Assembly (NCBI GenBank): GCA_035765195.1
Contig: DASTYC010000038.1
Coordinates: forward strand, 124,001 to 188,000
Reading direction: 5' to 3'
Length of the DNA stretch: 64,000 nt
From: CALAED01 sp035765195
GTDB taxonomy: Bacteria > Actinomycetota > Actinomycetes > Streptosporangiales > Streptosporangiaceae
Part shown: one piece after another, positions 25,478 to 34,309 of the stretch
Layout: each line of letters starts with the position of its first letter
Position numbering within the stretch: position 1 is the stretch's first letter
Position numbers and translations under genes: made by a program
The notes under the pieces: generated by a model
What the model saw: only the letters and a program-made list of their open reading frames with translations
Databases searched by the model: none
Told to the model about the DNA's origin: nothing

Positions 25478-28400
25478 CACTGATCCTCCCGTTGATTTCT
25501 GTCGGCCTGCTCAGCGGCCTCGCTCCATTCGGTCCCTTCGGACCGCCCGGATGGGCCGGGTTGACCGGCGGCGGTCGCCGGCTCGGCGGACGAGGACCCG
25601 ACGTCGTCGGACCCCTCGCCGCCATCGGTCTCTTCGGCGGCGGTGCGTCCGCGCAGCCACCCTTTTTGGATCGAGCTCAGCATCGTGCGCAGCTCCTCGG
25701 GCGAGCGCTCGTCGCTCCCCTCACCGGGGTCGAGCGAGTCGGGAATCTGCGCGTCACGCAGCTGCGGGGCCAGGTTGGCCTGCCGCACCCGGCGGGGCAG
25801 CTCGGGACGGGAACCGCCGGAGTCGGCGGCCGGCGCCATCGAGCCCGGGCCGCCCGGAGGCGATCCGGAGCGCCGCTGCCCCGGGACGTAGGGGCGCTGC
25901 TGCCCGACGGCCGGCTCACCGAACGACGAACCACCGAAATCCGGCCCCCCGGACGCCTGGACGCCGAAGGGCTGATCACCGAAGCCTCGGTCGCCGAACT
26001 GCCCGGTCCCCGGTTCCGCCGGCGACCCGCCCGGCTGGCGCGGCGGCCACGGCGACTGCGGGGCGTGCGGCGCCCTGGACGGCGGCTGCTGCTGCGGCTG
26101 GGGCATCCGCGGCGCCATCGGCGGCTGCGTGTGCCAGACCGGCTGCTGCGGCTGCTGCGGCTGCGCCGGGGCGCCGGGGGCCGCGTCGCCCGTCCGGCGC
26201 TGCGGCAACGGCGGCCGGTCGGAGGCCTGCCGCGCGAACCCGTTGCCGGAGGCCTGCGGCCGCGGCTGCTGAGCCGATGGCGGCGGCCCGTAGCCCGGCT
26301 GCGCCGGTGGACCCGGCTGGGCCGATTGCGGCGGCCCGTACCCCGGCTGGGCCGGCCCCGGAGGCACGGCCGGCGCCGACGGACCCGACGGCCCGCCCGC
26401 GGGGCCGCCGAACCACGACGACCCGCCCGCATGGTTCGGCTCGCCGCCGCCGATCGCTCCCACGGGGACCAGCGACTCCTCGGCGCGGCGGGTGAGCGCG
26501 GGCGGAAGTCCGCCGAGCTCGAAGCCGTCGTCGCGGACGACGATCTCACCGGGGACGAGCACGATCGCCGTCGTGCCGCCGTACGGCGAGGTGCGCAGGG
26601 TCACCTGGATGGCGTGGCGTTTGGCCAGCCGGCCGACGACGAACAGACCGAGCCGGGCGCTGTTGGACAGGTCGAACTCCGGCGGGTCGGCCAGCCGCTC
26701 GTTGGCGGTGGCCAGCGCCGCCGGGTCCATGCTCAGGCCGCGGTCCTCGATCTCCACCGCGAAACCGTGCGCCACCAGCTGCCCGCTCACCTGCACCGTC
26801 GTGTGCGGCGGAGAGAACATGGTGGCGTTTTCCACCAGCTCGGCGAGCAGGTGAATGAGGTCGGCGACCGCCTGCCCGGCGATGGCCACCCGCGGCATCG
26901 GGGTCACCGTCACGCGGGCGTAGTCCTCCACCTCGGCGGCGGCGGCGCGCACGACGTCGACGGCAGGCACCGGGTTGCGCCAGCCACGGCCGGGTGCCTG
27001 GCCGGACAGAATGATCAGGCCTTCCGCGTGGCGGCGCATGCGGGTGGCGAGATGGTCGAGGCGGAACAGGTCCTCGAGCTCGTCGGGATCCGCGACGCGC
27101 CGCTCCATCGCGTCGAGCAGGCTGAGCTGCCGGTGCAGCAGCGCCTGGTTGCGCCGGGCGAGGTTGATGAAGACCTCGCTGATGCTGCGCCGCAGCTTGG
27201 CCTCTTCGATCGCGCCCTGGATCGCGGTGCGGCGTGCCGCGTTGAACGCCTGGCCGACCTGGTCGATCTCGTCCGTGGCGAACGACAGCGACGGCGCCTC
27301 CGCCGCCGCGTCGACGTCGTCACCGCGACGCAGCCGCCGGATGACGCTGGGCAGGCGCTCGCTGGCGAGTTCGAGCGCGGCCCGCTTCAGCTTGGTGAGC
27401 TCCCGGATGACCGAGCGGCCCACCCAGATGGACAGCACGACCATGATCAGCAACGCCGCCAGCCCGAAGCCGCCGGCGATCACGATGCGGGTGATGATGC
27501 CGTTCGCGATCGGCTTGCTGCGCTGCTCCGCGCTCGCGGACGAGGAGAGCTCGAGGCCGCGCAGCTTGGTGAGGATCGAGCTGGTCGTCGTCTTCCAGTC
27601 AACGTCGCTCACCGGGGGCGCCGCGGCGGCCCCGGGCGCGGCGGCGTCCTGCGCCGCCGCGGCACGGCTTTCGCGCCGCTGGGTGACGAGGTTCTCCATC
27701 GTCTGCAGCCGGCTGAACTCTCGGCTCGAAGTGATCTTGCGATAGGTGGCCTGGTCGGTCGGGCCCAGCTCGACGACCGCCTCGGCGTACAGGTAGCGCT
27801 GCGTGCCGACCAGCTTGATGAACTCGGCCTGCTCGCCCGGTGTGATGCGGTGGGCGGCGAGCGCGCCGGCGAGCAGCGCGTCCTCCTGGGACAGCACCTC
27901 GCGGGCCCGGCCCATCGCCACTTGGTTCTTCGCGTCCTTGGCGACGTCCGGGTCGCGCAGCGTCGACAACGAGGCCTGCAGGCCGTTGATGCTGTTGATG
28001 ATCTGGGTGTACGTCGAGAACGCCTGCGGGCGGACGGCGGACCTCGAGTCCACAGCGCGCCGACTGGCCGTGAGCGAGTCGAGGCGCCGCAGCACCTCGT
28101 TGGTCCACCGTTTTTGCTCGCTGTCGGCCACGTTCTGGACGTCTTTATCGCCCGCCAGCCGCTGGAACAGCTCGGATTGCCGGTCGGTCACCAGTCGCTG
28201 CGATTCGAGCGTCGCTCGGACCGCCGGGTCCTGTCCGCCCAAATACACCAGGGACAGGCGGCGTTCGGCCTGCAATGCGCTGCCCAGCGCGCCGGAGGGA
28301 TAACCGAGATGATCCTGCACCGTCTCGACGTGCCGCAGATTCAGACCCTCGCCGAGGGTGAGGCTCGCCGCGAACGCCCACAGCGCGCTGAGGGCCACGA

Positions 28401-28497
28401 ACGGGACAAGCAGCAGCAGGACAATCTTGAACCGGACTGATCGGATGAGTCGCACGATCCTCGGCTTAGAGGATCGCTGACTGACCTCTGGTCCCAC
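25477..28497 (-). CDS. cvnA: Conservon sensor kinase-like protein (CvnA-like) with Pro-rich tail
   Basis: About 1006 residues. TM1 near residue 25-45 (FKIVLLLLVPFVALSALW), a large extracytoplasmic nitrate/nitrite-sensor-like (NIT) domain, TM2 (GGFGLAALLIMVVLSIW), a HAMP-like linker, an H-box-like helix (INLARRNQALLHRQLSLLDAMERR), and a HATPase_c domain (DLIHLLAELVENATMFSPP, ARLGLFVVGRLAKRHAI). The last ~320 residues are a Pro/Gln/Gly-rich disordered tail. The GTG at 28497 is chosen for the AAGGGG site 7 bases upstream rather than GTG 28518. First gene of cvnABCD. Confidence 0.92.
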   Translation of the reverse strand: MGPEVSQRSSKPRIVRLIRSVRFKIVLLLLVPFVALSALWAFAASLTLGEGLNLRHVETVQDHLGYPSGALGSALQAERRLSLVYLGGQDPAVRATLESQRLVTDRQSELFQRLAGDKDVQNVADSEQKRWTNEVLRRLDSLTASRRAVDSRSAVRPQAFSTYTQIINSINGLQASLSTLRDPDVAKDAKNQVAMGRAREVLSQEDALLAGALAAHRITPGEQAEFIKLVGTQRYLYAEAVVELGPTDQATYRKITSSREFSRLQTMENLVTQRRESRAAAAQDAAAPGAAAAPPVSDVDWKTTTSSILTKLRGLELSSSASAEQRSKPIANGIITRIVIAGGFGLAALLIMVVLSIWVGRSVIRELTKLKRAALELASERLPSVIRRLRRGDDVDAAAEAPSLSFATDEIDQVGQAFNAARRTAIQGAIEEAKLRRSISEVFINLARRNQALLHRQLSLLDAMERRVADPDELEDLFRLDHLATRMRRHAEGLIILSGQAPGRGWRNPVPAVDVVRAAAAEVEDYARVTVTPMPRVAIAGQAVADLIHLLAELVENATMFSPPHTTVQVSGQLVAHGFAVEIEDRGLSMDPAALATANERLADPPEFDLSNSARLGLFVVGRLAKRHAIQVTLRTSPYGGTTAIVLVPGEIVVRDDGFELGGLPPALTRRAEESLVPVGAIGGGEPNHAGGSSWFGGPAGGPSGPSAPAVPPGPAQPGYGPPQSAQPGPPAQPGYGPPPSAQQPRPQASGNGFARQASDRPPLPQRRTGDAAPGAPAQPQQPQQPVWHTQPPMAPRMPQPQQQPPSRAPHAPQSPWPPRQPGGSPAEPGTGQFGDRGFGDQPFGVQASGGPDFGGSSFGEPAVGQQRPYVPGQRRSGSPPGGPGSMAPAADSGGSRPELPRRVRQANLAPQLRDAQIPDSLDPGEGSDERSPEELRTMLSSIQKGWLRGRTAAEETDGGEGSDDVGSSSAEPATAAGQPGPSGRSEGTEWSEAAEQADRNQREDQ

Positions 28498-28812
28498 TCG
28501 ATGACCCCTTGATTGCACCGCGATGGGTTTCGGCTTCGGTAGTGGAGAGAGATGCCCACATGACGGATGTGACGATGTTGGGCGGGAACGCGCGAGAGCC
28601 TACTACGGCTAAGAGCCTCGATGTCGCTCTATGTCGCGAGCCAAATGTCTTAATTGTTAAGAATGCCGAACGAGTCGGCGGCGCCGGCGGCATCCTGGCA
28701 GGTGAACGTACGGATCACTCGGTTTGGGCGCCGTGAAGCGGTCCGGCCAGTTCCGTCGGTGTTCGGGTGACAACCCTCCGCGGCGCCACGAATCCCCCTA
28801 CACTCCGCCTGC
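28498..28812. promoter_or_regulatory. Divergent control region with TCTTAA-TTG-TTAAGA palindrome
   Basis: The 315 bases between the divergent conservon and the chelatase-polyamine operon contain an unusually AT-rich core. At 28648-28662 lies a perfect 6-bp inverted repeat, TCTTAA TTG TTAAGA, a plausible operator for a dimeric repressor. No gene is seen here, and no confident -10/-35 pair was identified. Binding is inference. Confidence 0.4.
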
Positions 28813-29805
28813 GTGGCGTATGAACGACATCCCCCAGAAACGCTGCCCGTGCGAGGCCAGGGCCGCTCGTCGCTTCCCGGCGGCCGGCACCGGCGACCGG
28901 CGTCGGCGGAATTGCCGCCCGACGCCCCCGCGCTCGTGCTGGCGGTGCCGTCGGCGCCGACGGCGCGGGGTGGGCCGAGACCCGAAGGCTGGACCCAGCG
29001 GATCGCCACCGAGATCGCCTCCCTCACCCGTGCCGCGCTCGCCGACATCGATATCCGGGTCGGCAGCGTGCCGGGCGCGGGCCGCGACGGGACAACGCTG
29101 ACCGAGATCTTGTACGACGTCGCCCGTACGCGCGCGAACCGCGCGAACCAGGCGGCGGCCGCCGAGGGGGACGATCCGGCGCCCGGCGGCCAGACCGGCG
29201 GTGACGGCCCGAAAGCGGTGGTCGTCCCGCTGCTCACCGGCCCCAGCGAACAGGCGTACGAACACATACGCGCCGCGATGGCGGCCAGCGGCATCCGCGC
29301 CACCGTCACCGAACCGCTCGGCCCGCATCCACTTCTCGCCGAGGCCCTGCACGTCCGCCTCGCCGAGAGCGGGCTGGCCAGGGCCGACCGGATCAGGCAG
29401 TTCAGCATCGGCGCCACGGTGGACGGCGTCGTGGTGGCGACCATGGGCGGCGCGGCCGCGGTGAAGGAGGCCGAGATCACGGCAGTGCTCCTCGCCGCGC
29501 GGCTCGCCGTGCCCGTCGTCGCCGCCTCTCTCGACTCACGACCGAGCGTCGCCGAGGCGGCGGCCCGGCTGCGCGAGGCGGGCGCGGCGCGCCTCGCGCT
29601 GGCACCGCACCTCATCGGCCCCGAGGGCGACCCCGATCTAGTGGCCGCCGCCGCGGCACAGGTGGACGCCGCGGGCTGCGCGGCGCCGCTCGGCGCGCAC
29701 GAAGGCATCGTACGGCTGGTCAATCTCCGTTATGAGGTGGCGCTGGAGGAATTCGCCCTGGGCGGCGCCTCACACACGGTCGGATCCCGGGAAGAGACAC
29801 CATGA
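28813..29805 (+). CDS. CbiX/SirB-like chelatase-family protein
   Basis: 330 residues in two similar halves. The second half matches the sirohydrochlorin chelatase-like pattern: VDGVVVATMGGAAAV, LAARLAVPVVAASLDSRPSVAEAAARLREAGAARLALAPHLI and CAAPLGAHEGIVRLVNLRYEVAL. In the first half the usual AHGSRDPR is replaced by AVPSAPTARGG, so the metal-binding His of that motif is absent. The GTG at 28813 starts with AYERHPPE. It overlaps the next gene, a lipoprotein of a polyamine transporter, by 4 bp (ATGA). The real substrate is unknown. Confidence 0.72.
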   Translation: MAYERHPPETLPVRGQGRSSLPGGRHRRPASAELPPDAPALVLAVPSAPTARGGPRPEGWTQRIATEIASLTRAALADIDIRVGSVPGAGRDGTTLTEILYDVARTRANRANQAAAAEGDDPAPGGQTGGDGPKAVVVPLLTGPSEQAYEHIRAAMAASGIRATVTEPLGPHPLLAEALHVRLAESGLARADRIRQFSIGATVDGVVVATMGGAAAVKEAEITAVLLAARLAVPVVAASLDSRPSVAEAAARLREAGAARLALAPHLIGPEGDPDLVAAAAAQVDAAGCAAPLGAHEGIVRLVNLRYEVALEEFALGGASHTVGSREETP

Positions 29806-30986
29806 GCTTTCGCAGGATCTGGGGCGCGCCGATCGCCGCCCTGGCCCTGATCGTCACCCTCACCTCGGCATGCAGTGACAACGCTCCCCCGCCCCCGCCC
29901 GAGGTGCCGAAGCTGAGCGCCCAGCAGGAGATCGGCCCGTCGGAGGGCCGGCTCGACCTCGTCGTGTGGGCCGGATACGCCGAGGACGGTTCGACCGACA
30001 AGACCGTCGACTGGGTCACCCCGTTCGAGAAGCGGACCGGCTGCCAGGTCAACCAGAAGGTGGCCGACACCTCGGACTCGATGGTGGCGCTCATGCGGAC
30101 CGGCGAGTACGACGGCGTCTCCGCCTCCGGCGACGCCTCGCTGCGGCTGATCTACGGCGGGATCGTCGCGCCGGTGAACACCAACCTGCTGAGCAACTAC
30201 GGCGACATCGCCGGGTACTTGAAGAACCAGCCGTACAACTCGATCGGCGACCAGATGTACGGCGCACCGCACGGGTACGGCGCGAACGTCCTGATGTATC
30301 GCACGGACAAGATCCACCAGCAGCCCACGTCCTGGGACATCGTGTGGAACCCGAACTCGCCGGCGGCCGACCACGTCACGGCGTACGACTCCCCGATCTA
30401 CATCGCCGACGCCGCGCTGTACCTCAAGGCGCACCGGCCCGACCTCGGCATCACCGACGTCTACGAACTGTCGCGCAAGCAGTTCGACGCCGCGGTCGAC
30501 CTGCTCACCAGGCAGCGCCCGAGCATCAACCAGTACTGGGCCGGCTACCTCGACGAGATCGAGGCGTTCAAGGCGGGCAGCAACTACGCCGGAACCGCCT
30601 GGCAGATCACCGCGAACCTCACCAAGGACGCGAAGGTGCCCATCGCCACCACGATCCCCGTCGAGGGGGCGACCGGCTGGTCCGACACCTGGATGCTCGC
30701 CGCCAAGGCCGAGCACCCCAACTGCTGGTACAAGTGGGCTGACTGGATCATGTCGCCCCGGGCACAGGCCCAGGTGGCCACGTGGTTCGGTGAAGCGCCG
30801 GCCAACCCGAAGGCGTGCCGGTTCGCGGGCAAGGCCTTCTGCACCGAGTACCACGCCGGCGACCCGGAGTTCTACAAGCGCATCGCCTTCTGGAAGACCC
30901 CGGTGCGCGAGTGCGGCGACAAGCGCGGCGCCACTTGCGTCGACTACTCCGAGTGGACCCAGGCATGGACCCGAATCAAGGGATGA
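29802..30986 (+). CDS. Polyamine-type ABC substrate-binding lipoprotein 1
   Basis: 394 residues. Lipoprotein signal peptide ending LTSAC (Cys24). PotD-like binding fold: LDLVVWAGYAEDGSTDKTVDWV, VSASGDASLRLI, AYDSPIYIADAALYLKAH, TGWSDTWMLAAKAEHPN and VDYSEWTQAW. It is clearly homologous to the second binding protein at 32186-33397 through its whole length. Two copies bracketing one ATPase suggest duplication, maybe with different ligand ranges (inference). Start overlaps the chelatase-like gene by 4 bp. Confidence 0.9.
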   Translation: MSFRRIWGAPIAALALIVTLTSACSDNAPPPPPEVPKLSAQQEIGPSEGRLDLVVWAGYAEDGSTDKTVDWVTPFEKRTGCQVNQKVADTSDSMVALMRTGEYDGVSASGDASLRLIYGGIVAPVNTNLLSNYGDIAGYLKNQPYNSIGDQMYGAPHGYGANVLMYRTDKIHQQPTSWDIVWNPNSPAADHVTAYDSPIYIADAALYLKAHRPDLGITDVYELSRKQFDAAVDLLTRQRPSINQYWAGYLDEIEAFKAGSNYAGTAWQITANLTKDAKVPIATTIPVEGATGWSDTWMLAAKAEHPNCWYKWADWIMSPRAQAQVATWFGEAPANPKACRFAGKAFCTEYHAGDPEFYKRIAFWKTPVRECGDKRGATCVDYSEWTQAWTRIKG

Positions 30987-31039
30987 CAGAGGGCCGGCCC
31001 GCGCCGATGAGCACCGTGAGTAAGCAATGGGCATTGTGA
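30983..31039 (+). other. 18-codon relic frame after binding protein 1
   Basis: At the stop of the first binding protein the bases GGATGAC form an ATGA overlap that opens an 18-residue frame (MTEGRPAPMSTVSKQWAL) and ends inside the ATPase start region. The second binding protein ends with the same GGATGAC, where the ATG starts the permease. The short frame therefore looks like a remnant of a duplicated permease start, perhaps kept for translational coupling. Confidence 0.4.
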
Positions 31040-32118
31040 CGCGTACGAACGGCGAGCAGCGGCACGCGGCCACCGGCACCGCCGCGGTGACGCTGCGCGG
31101 GGTGCGGAAGACCTTCGGAGATGTGACGGCCGTCGCCGGGATCGACCTGGAGATCGGCGACGGCGAGTTCTTCGCGATGCTCGGCCCGTCCGGCTCGGGA
31201 AAGACGACGGTCCTGCGATTGATCGCCGGGTTCGAACGGCCGACCACCGGCACCGTGCACCTGGCCGGTCGCGATGTGACCGGCCTGCCGCCGTTCGAGC
31301 GCGACGCCAACACCGTGTTCCAGGACTATGCGCTGTTTCCGCACATGAACGTGCTCGCGAACGTCGAGTACGGCCTCAAGGTGAAGAAGGTGCCGAAGGC
31401 CGAGCGCCGCCGCCGCGCCCGGGAGGTGCTGGCCACCGTCCGGCTTGAGGGCTTCGAACAACGCCAGCCGGGCCAGCTGTCCGGGGGGCAGCGCCAGCGG
31501 GTGGCGCTGGCCCGCGCGCTGGTGAACCGGCCGAAGGTGCTGCTGCTCGACGAGCCGCTCGGGGCCCTCGACCAAAAGCTCCGCGAGGAGATGCAGGTCG
31601 AGCTGAAGATGATCCAGCGACAGGTCGGCATCACCTTTCTGTTGGTCACCCACGACCAGCAGGAGGCGCTCATGATGAGCGACCGGATCGCGGTCTTCAA
31701 CGCCGGCCGGATCGAGCAGGTGGGCACCCCGGCGGAGGTGTACGAGCGCCCGGCCACGCCGTTCGTGGCGGGCTTCGTCGGCACGTCCAACCTCATCGAA
31801 GGAACGGCGGCGCGCCAGATTCTGGGCCGGGAGGGCGTCTATTCCGTCCGGCCGGAGAAGATCCGCGTGCTGACCGGACCGGCGGTGGACGCGGACCTGC
31901 CCGAGGGCGAGCACGGCGCGACCGGAACGGTCGCGGAAGTCGTCTATGCGGGGGCGGCCACTCGCTTCGTCGTGGATCTCGACGCGGGCGGGCGGCTCGT
32001 CGCACTGCAGCAGAACCTGCAGACCTCGTCCATGGACGTACTCGAGCTACGCGACGCACGGGTTCGCCTCGCGTGGCGGAGGGAGCATGAGTTCCCCATT
32101 GCCGTGACCGGCAGCTGA
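31027..32118 (+). CDS. Polyamine ABC transporter ATPase (PotA-like)
   Basis: 363 residues. NBD with Walker A GPSGSGKTT, Q-loop FQDYALFPHM, signature LSGGQRQR, Walker B VLLLDEPLGALD and H-loop THDQQEAL, then a C-terminal TOBE-type domain (from ~residue 240: SVRPEKIRVL, GTVAEVVYAGAATRFVVDLD). This is the CUT1/PotA type that energises uptake. The ATG at 31027 has no clear ribosome site; translation may be coupled from the short frame ending at 31039. One ATPase would serve both binding proteins. Confidence 0.93.
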   Translation: MGIVTRTNGEQRHAATGTAAVTLRGVRKTFGDVTAVAGIDLEIGDGEFFAMLGPSGSGKTTVLRLIAGFERPTTGTVHLAGRDVTGLPPFERDANTVFQDYALFPHMNVLANVEYGLKVKKVPKAERRRRAREVLATVRLEGFEQRQPGQLSGGQRQRVALARALVNRPKVLLLDEPLGALDQKLREEMQVELKMIQRQVGITFLLVTHDQQEALMMSDRIAVFNAGRIEQVGTPAEVYERPATPFVAGFVGTSNLIEGTAARQILGREGVYSVRPEKIRVLTGPAVDADLPEGEHGATGTVAEVVYAGAATRFVVDLDAGGRLVALQQNLQTSSMDVLELRDARVRLAWRREHEFPIAVTGS

Positions 32119-32185
32119 CCGGTCATTTCCACCCGCAGTGATCTGCGGTTTTCGTGAAGTCCCCCATCAGATCGGAGAATGCACA

Positions 32186-33397
32186 ATGCGGTCCATGCGC
32201 ATCGCGCTAACCGCCGTGGCCGCCGTCGTCCTCGTCGCCGGCTGCGGTGGCGAAGACAGCGGCAGCGCGTCGCCGGCCGGCGGCGGCGGCGCCGCCGGCG
32301 GGTTCAACCCACCGAACATCCCTGCCGCGCAGAGCGTCGGGCAGGGCGAGGGTCAGGTCAACCTGGTGGCCTGGGCCGGCTATGCGGAGGACGGTTCCAA
32401 CGACAAGAGCGTCGACTGGGTCACCCCGTTCGAGAAGCAGACCGGCTGCAAGGTCAACACCAAGGTCGCCGGCACCTCCGACGAGATGGTGTCGCTGATG
32501 AAGACCGGGCAGTACGACGCGGTCTCCGCCTCCGGCGACGCCTCGCTGCGCCTCATCGCGGGCGGCGACGTCGCGCCCGTCAACACCAGCCTGGTGCCCA
32601 ACTACGCCGACGTCTTCCCCGGGCTGAAGAACAAGCCCTGGAACACGATCAACGGCAAGTCGTACGGCATCCCGCACGGCCGCGGCGCGAACCTGCTGAT
32701 GTGGCGCACCGACAAGGTCAAGCCGGCGCCCGACAGCTGGGGCGTGGTGTTCGACGCGAACTCGCCGTACAAGGGCAAGGTCACCGCGTACGACTCCCCC
32801 ATCTACATCGCGGACGCGGCGCTGTACCTGATGGCCACCCAGCCCGCACTCGGCATCAAGAACCCCTACGCCCTCGACCAGAAGCAGTTCGACGCGGCGG
32901 TCAGCCTGCTCAAGCAGCAAAAGACGATCGTCGGCGAGTACTGGTCCGACTACACCAAGGAGATCCAGGCCTTCAAGAGCGGCGACTCCGTCGTCGGCAC
33001 CACCTGGCAGGTCATCGCCAACCTCGCGCAGGGCGAGAAGGCCCCGGTCGAGGCCACGCTGCCCAAGGAGGGCGCGACCGGCTGGTCCGACACCTGGATG
33101 GTGGCGGCCAAGGCACAGCACCCCAACTGCGCCTACAAGTGGCTGGACTGGATCGTCTCACCGAAGGTGAACGCCCAGGTCGCCGAGTGGTTCGGCGAGG
33201 CGCCCTCGAACAGCAAGGCGTGCCAGGAGACCTCGGACAAGAAGCACTGTGAGACCTTCCACGCGGCCGACGAGCCGTACTGGACCAAGGTGCACTACTG
33301 GAACACCCCGATCGCCCAGTGCCTCGACGGTCGTAAGGACGTCACCTGCGTCGACTACTCCAAGTGGACGCAGGCCTGGACGAGCATCAAGGGATGA
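32186..33397 (+). CDS. Polyamine-type ABC substrate-binding lipoprotein 2
   Basis: 403 residues. Signal peptide with lipobox VAGC (Cys20), a Gly/Ala linker, then the same PotD-like domain as the first copy: VNLVAWAGYAEDGSNDKSVDWVT, VSASGDASLRLIAGG, AYDSPIYIADAALYLMA, TGWSDTWMVAAKAQHPN, VDYSKWTQAW. ATG 32186 has GGAG 9-10 bases upstream; the longer frame from 32138 lacks a signal peptide. It overlaps the first permease by 4 bp, so it is the ancestral partner of the permeases. Confidence 0.92.
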   Translation: MRSMRIALTAVAAVVLVAGCGGEDSGSASPAGGGGAAGGFNPPNIPAAQSVGQGEGQVNLVAWAGYAEDGSNDKSVDWVTPFEKQTGCKVNTKVAGTSDEMVSLMKTGQYDAVSASGDASLRLIAGGDVAPVNTSLVPNYADVFPGLKNKPWNTINGKSYGIPHGRGANLLMWRTDKVKPAPDSWGVVFDANSPYKGKVTAYDSPIYIADAALYLMATQPALGIKNPYALDQKQFDAAVSLLKQQKTIVGEYWSDYTKEIQAFKSGDSVVGTTWQVIANLAQGEKAPVEATLPKEGATGWSDTWMVAAKAQHPNCAYKWLDWIVSPKVNAQVAEWFGEAPSNSKACQETSDKKHCETFHAADEPYWTKVHYWNTPIAQCLDGRKDVTCVDYSKWTQAWTSIKG

Positions 33398-34287
33398 CGA
33401 AGGCTCCGTCCCTGCCCGGCGGGCCGGTTCGCCGGCTCGCCGGGCTGCTCCATCGCAGGCCCGGCCTGCGCCTGTCCGTCCTGCTCTCCGCGCCGCTGCT
33501 GTGGCTGATCGTCGCCTATCTGGGCGCGCTCGCCGCGCTGCTGCTGTCGGCGTTTTGGACCACGAACGTCTTCACCGGCGACGTGGTCAAGCAGTTCAAC
33601 ACGGAGAACTTCCGTGCTCTGCTGACCGAGGAGGTCTACCGCAGGATCGCCCTGCGCAGCATCGGCGTGGCCGCGCTGGTGACGATCGTGGACGCGGTCA
33701 TCGCGTTCCCGGTGGCCTTCTGCATGGCCAAGCTGGCCTCGCCGCGGGCCCAGCGCTGGCTGGTCATCGGCATCTTGACCCCGCTTTGGGCGAGCTATCT
33801 CGTCAAGGCGTACGCCTGGCGGGTCATGCTGTCCGGCAGCGGGCTGCTGAACTGGGCGGTGGAGCCCTTCGGCCTGTCCGGCCCCGGTTACGGGCTGACC
33901 GCCGTGGTCATCACGCTCGCCTACCTGTGGCTGCCGTACATGATCCTGCCGATCTACGCGGGCCTGGAGCGGCTGCCGAACTCGCTGCTGGACGCCTCTG
34001 CCGACCTCGGCGCGAGCGCGTTCCGCACCTTCCGCACGGTGATCTGGCCGGTCGCGTTCCCGGCCGTGGTGGCCGGGTCGATCTTCACGTTCTCGCTGTC
34101 GCTCGGCGACTTCATCTCGGTCAAGATCGTTGGCGGGGCCGGCCAGCTGATCGGCAACGTCGTGTACGACAACATCGGTGCGGCCAACAACCTGCCGTTC
34201 GCCGCCGCGGTCGCCACCGTGCCCGTGGCGGTCATGATGATCTATCTCGTCGCGGTCCGCCGCACCGGCGCCCTGGAGAACCTGTGA
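33394..34287 (+). CDS. Polyamine ABC permease (PotB-like)
   Basis: 297 residues with six TM helices. The cytoplasmic EAA loop that contacts the ATPase is LLDASADLGASAFRTFRTVIWP. The N-terminal region after TM1 (WTTNVFTGDVVKQFNTENF) and the TM order match the PotB/PotH permease family. ATG 33394 is inside the stop of the binding protein. Works with the next permease as a heterodimeric channel. Confidence 0.92.
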   Translation: MTKAPSLPGGPVRRLAGLLHRRPGLRLSVLLSAPLLWLIVAYLGALAALLLSAFWTTNVFTGDVVKQFNTENFRALLTEEVYRRIALRSIGVAALVTIVDAVIAFPVAFCMAKLASPRAQRWLVIGILTPLWASYLVKAYAWRVMLSGSGLLNWAVEPFGLSGPGYGLTAVVITLAYLWLPYMILPIYAGLERLPNSLLDASADLGASAFRTFRTVIWPVAFPAVVAGSIFTFSLSLGDFISVKIVGGAGQLIGNVVYDNIGAANNLPFAAAVATVPVAVMMIYLVAVRRTGALENL

Positions 34288-34309
34288 GCGCGAGGGTACG
34301 GAGCGAGCC

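Noticed and set aside
25492..28440. 982-codon plus-strand frame opposite cvnA
   Set aside because: Arg/Gly/Asp-rich translation without domains; cvnA on the other strand is complete and in operon context.
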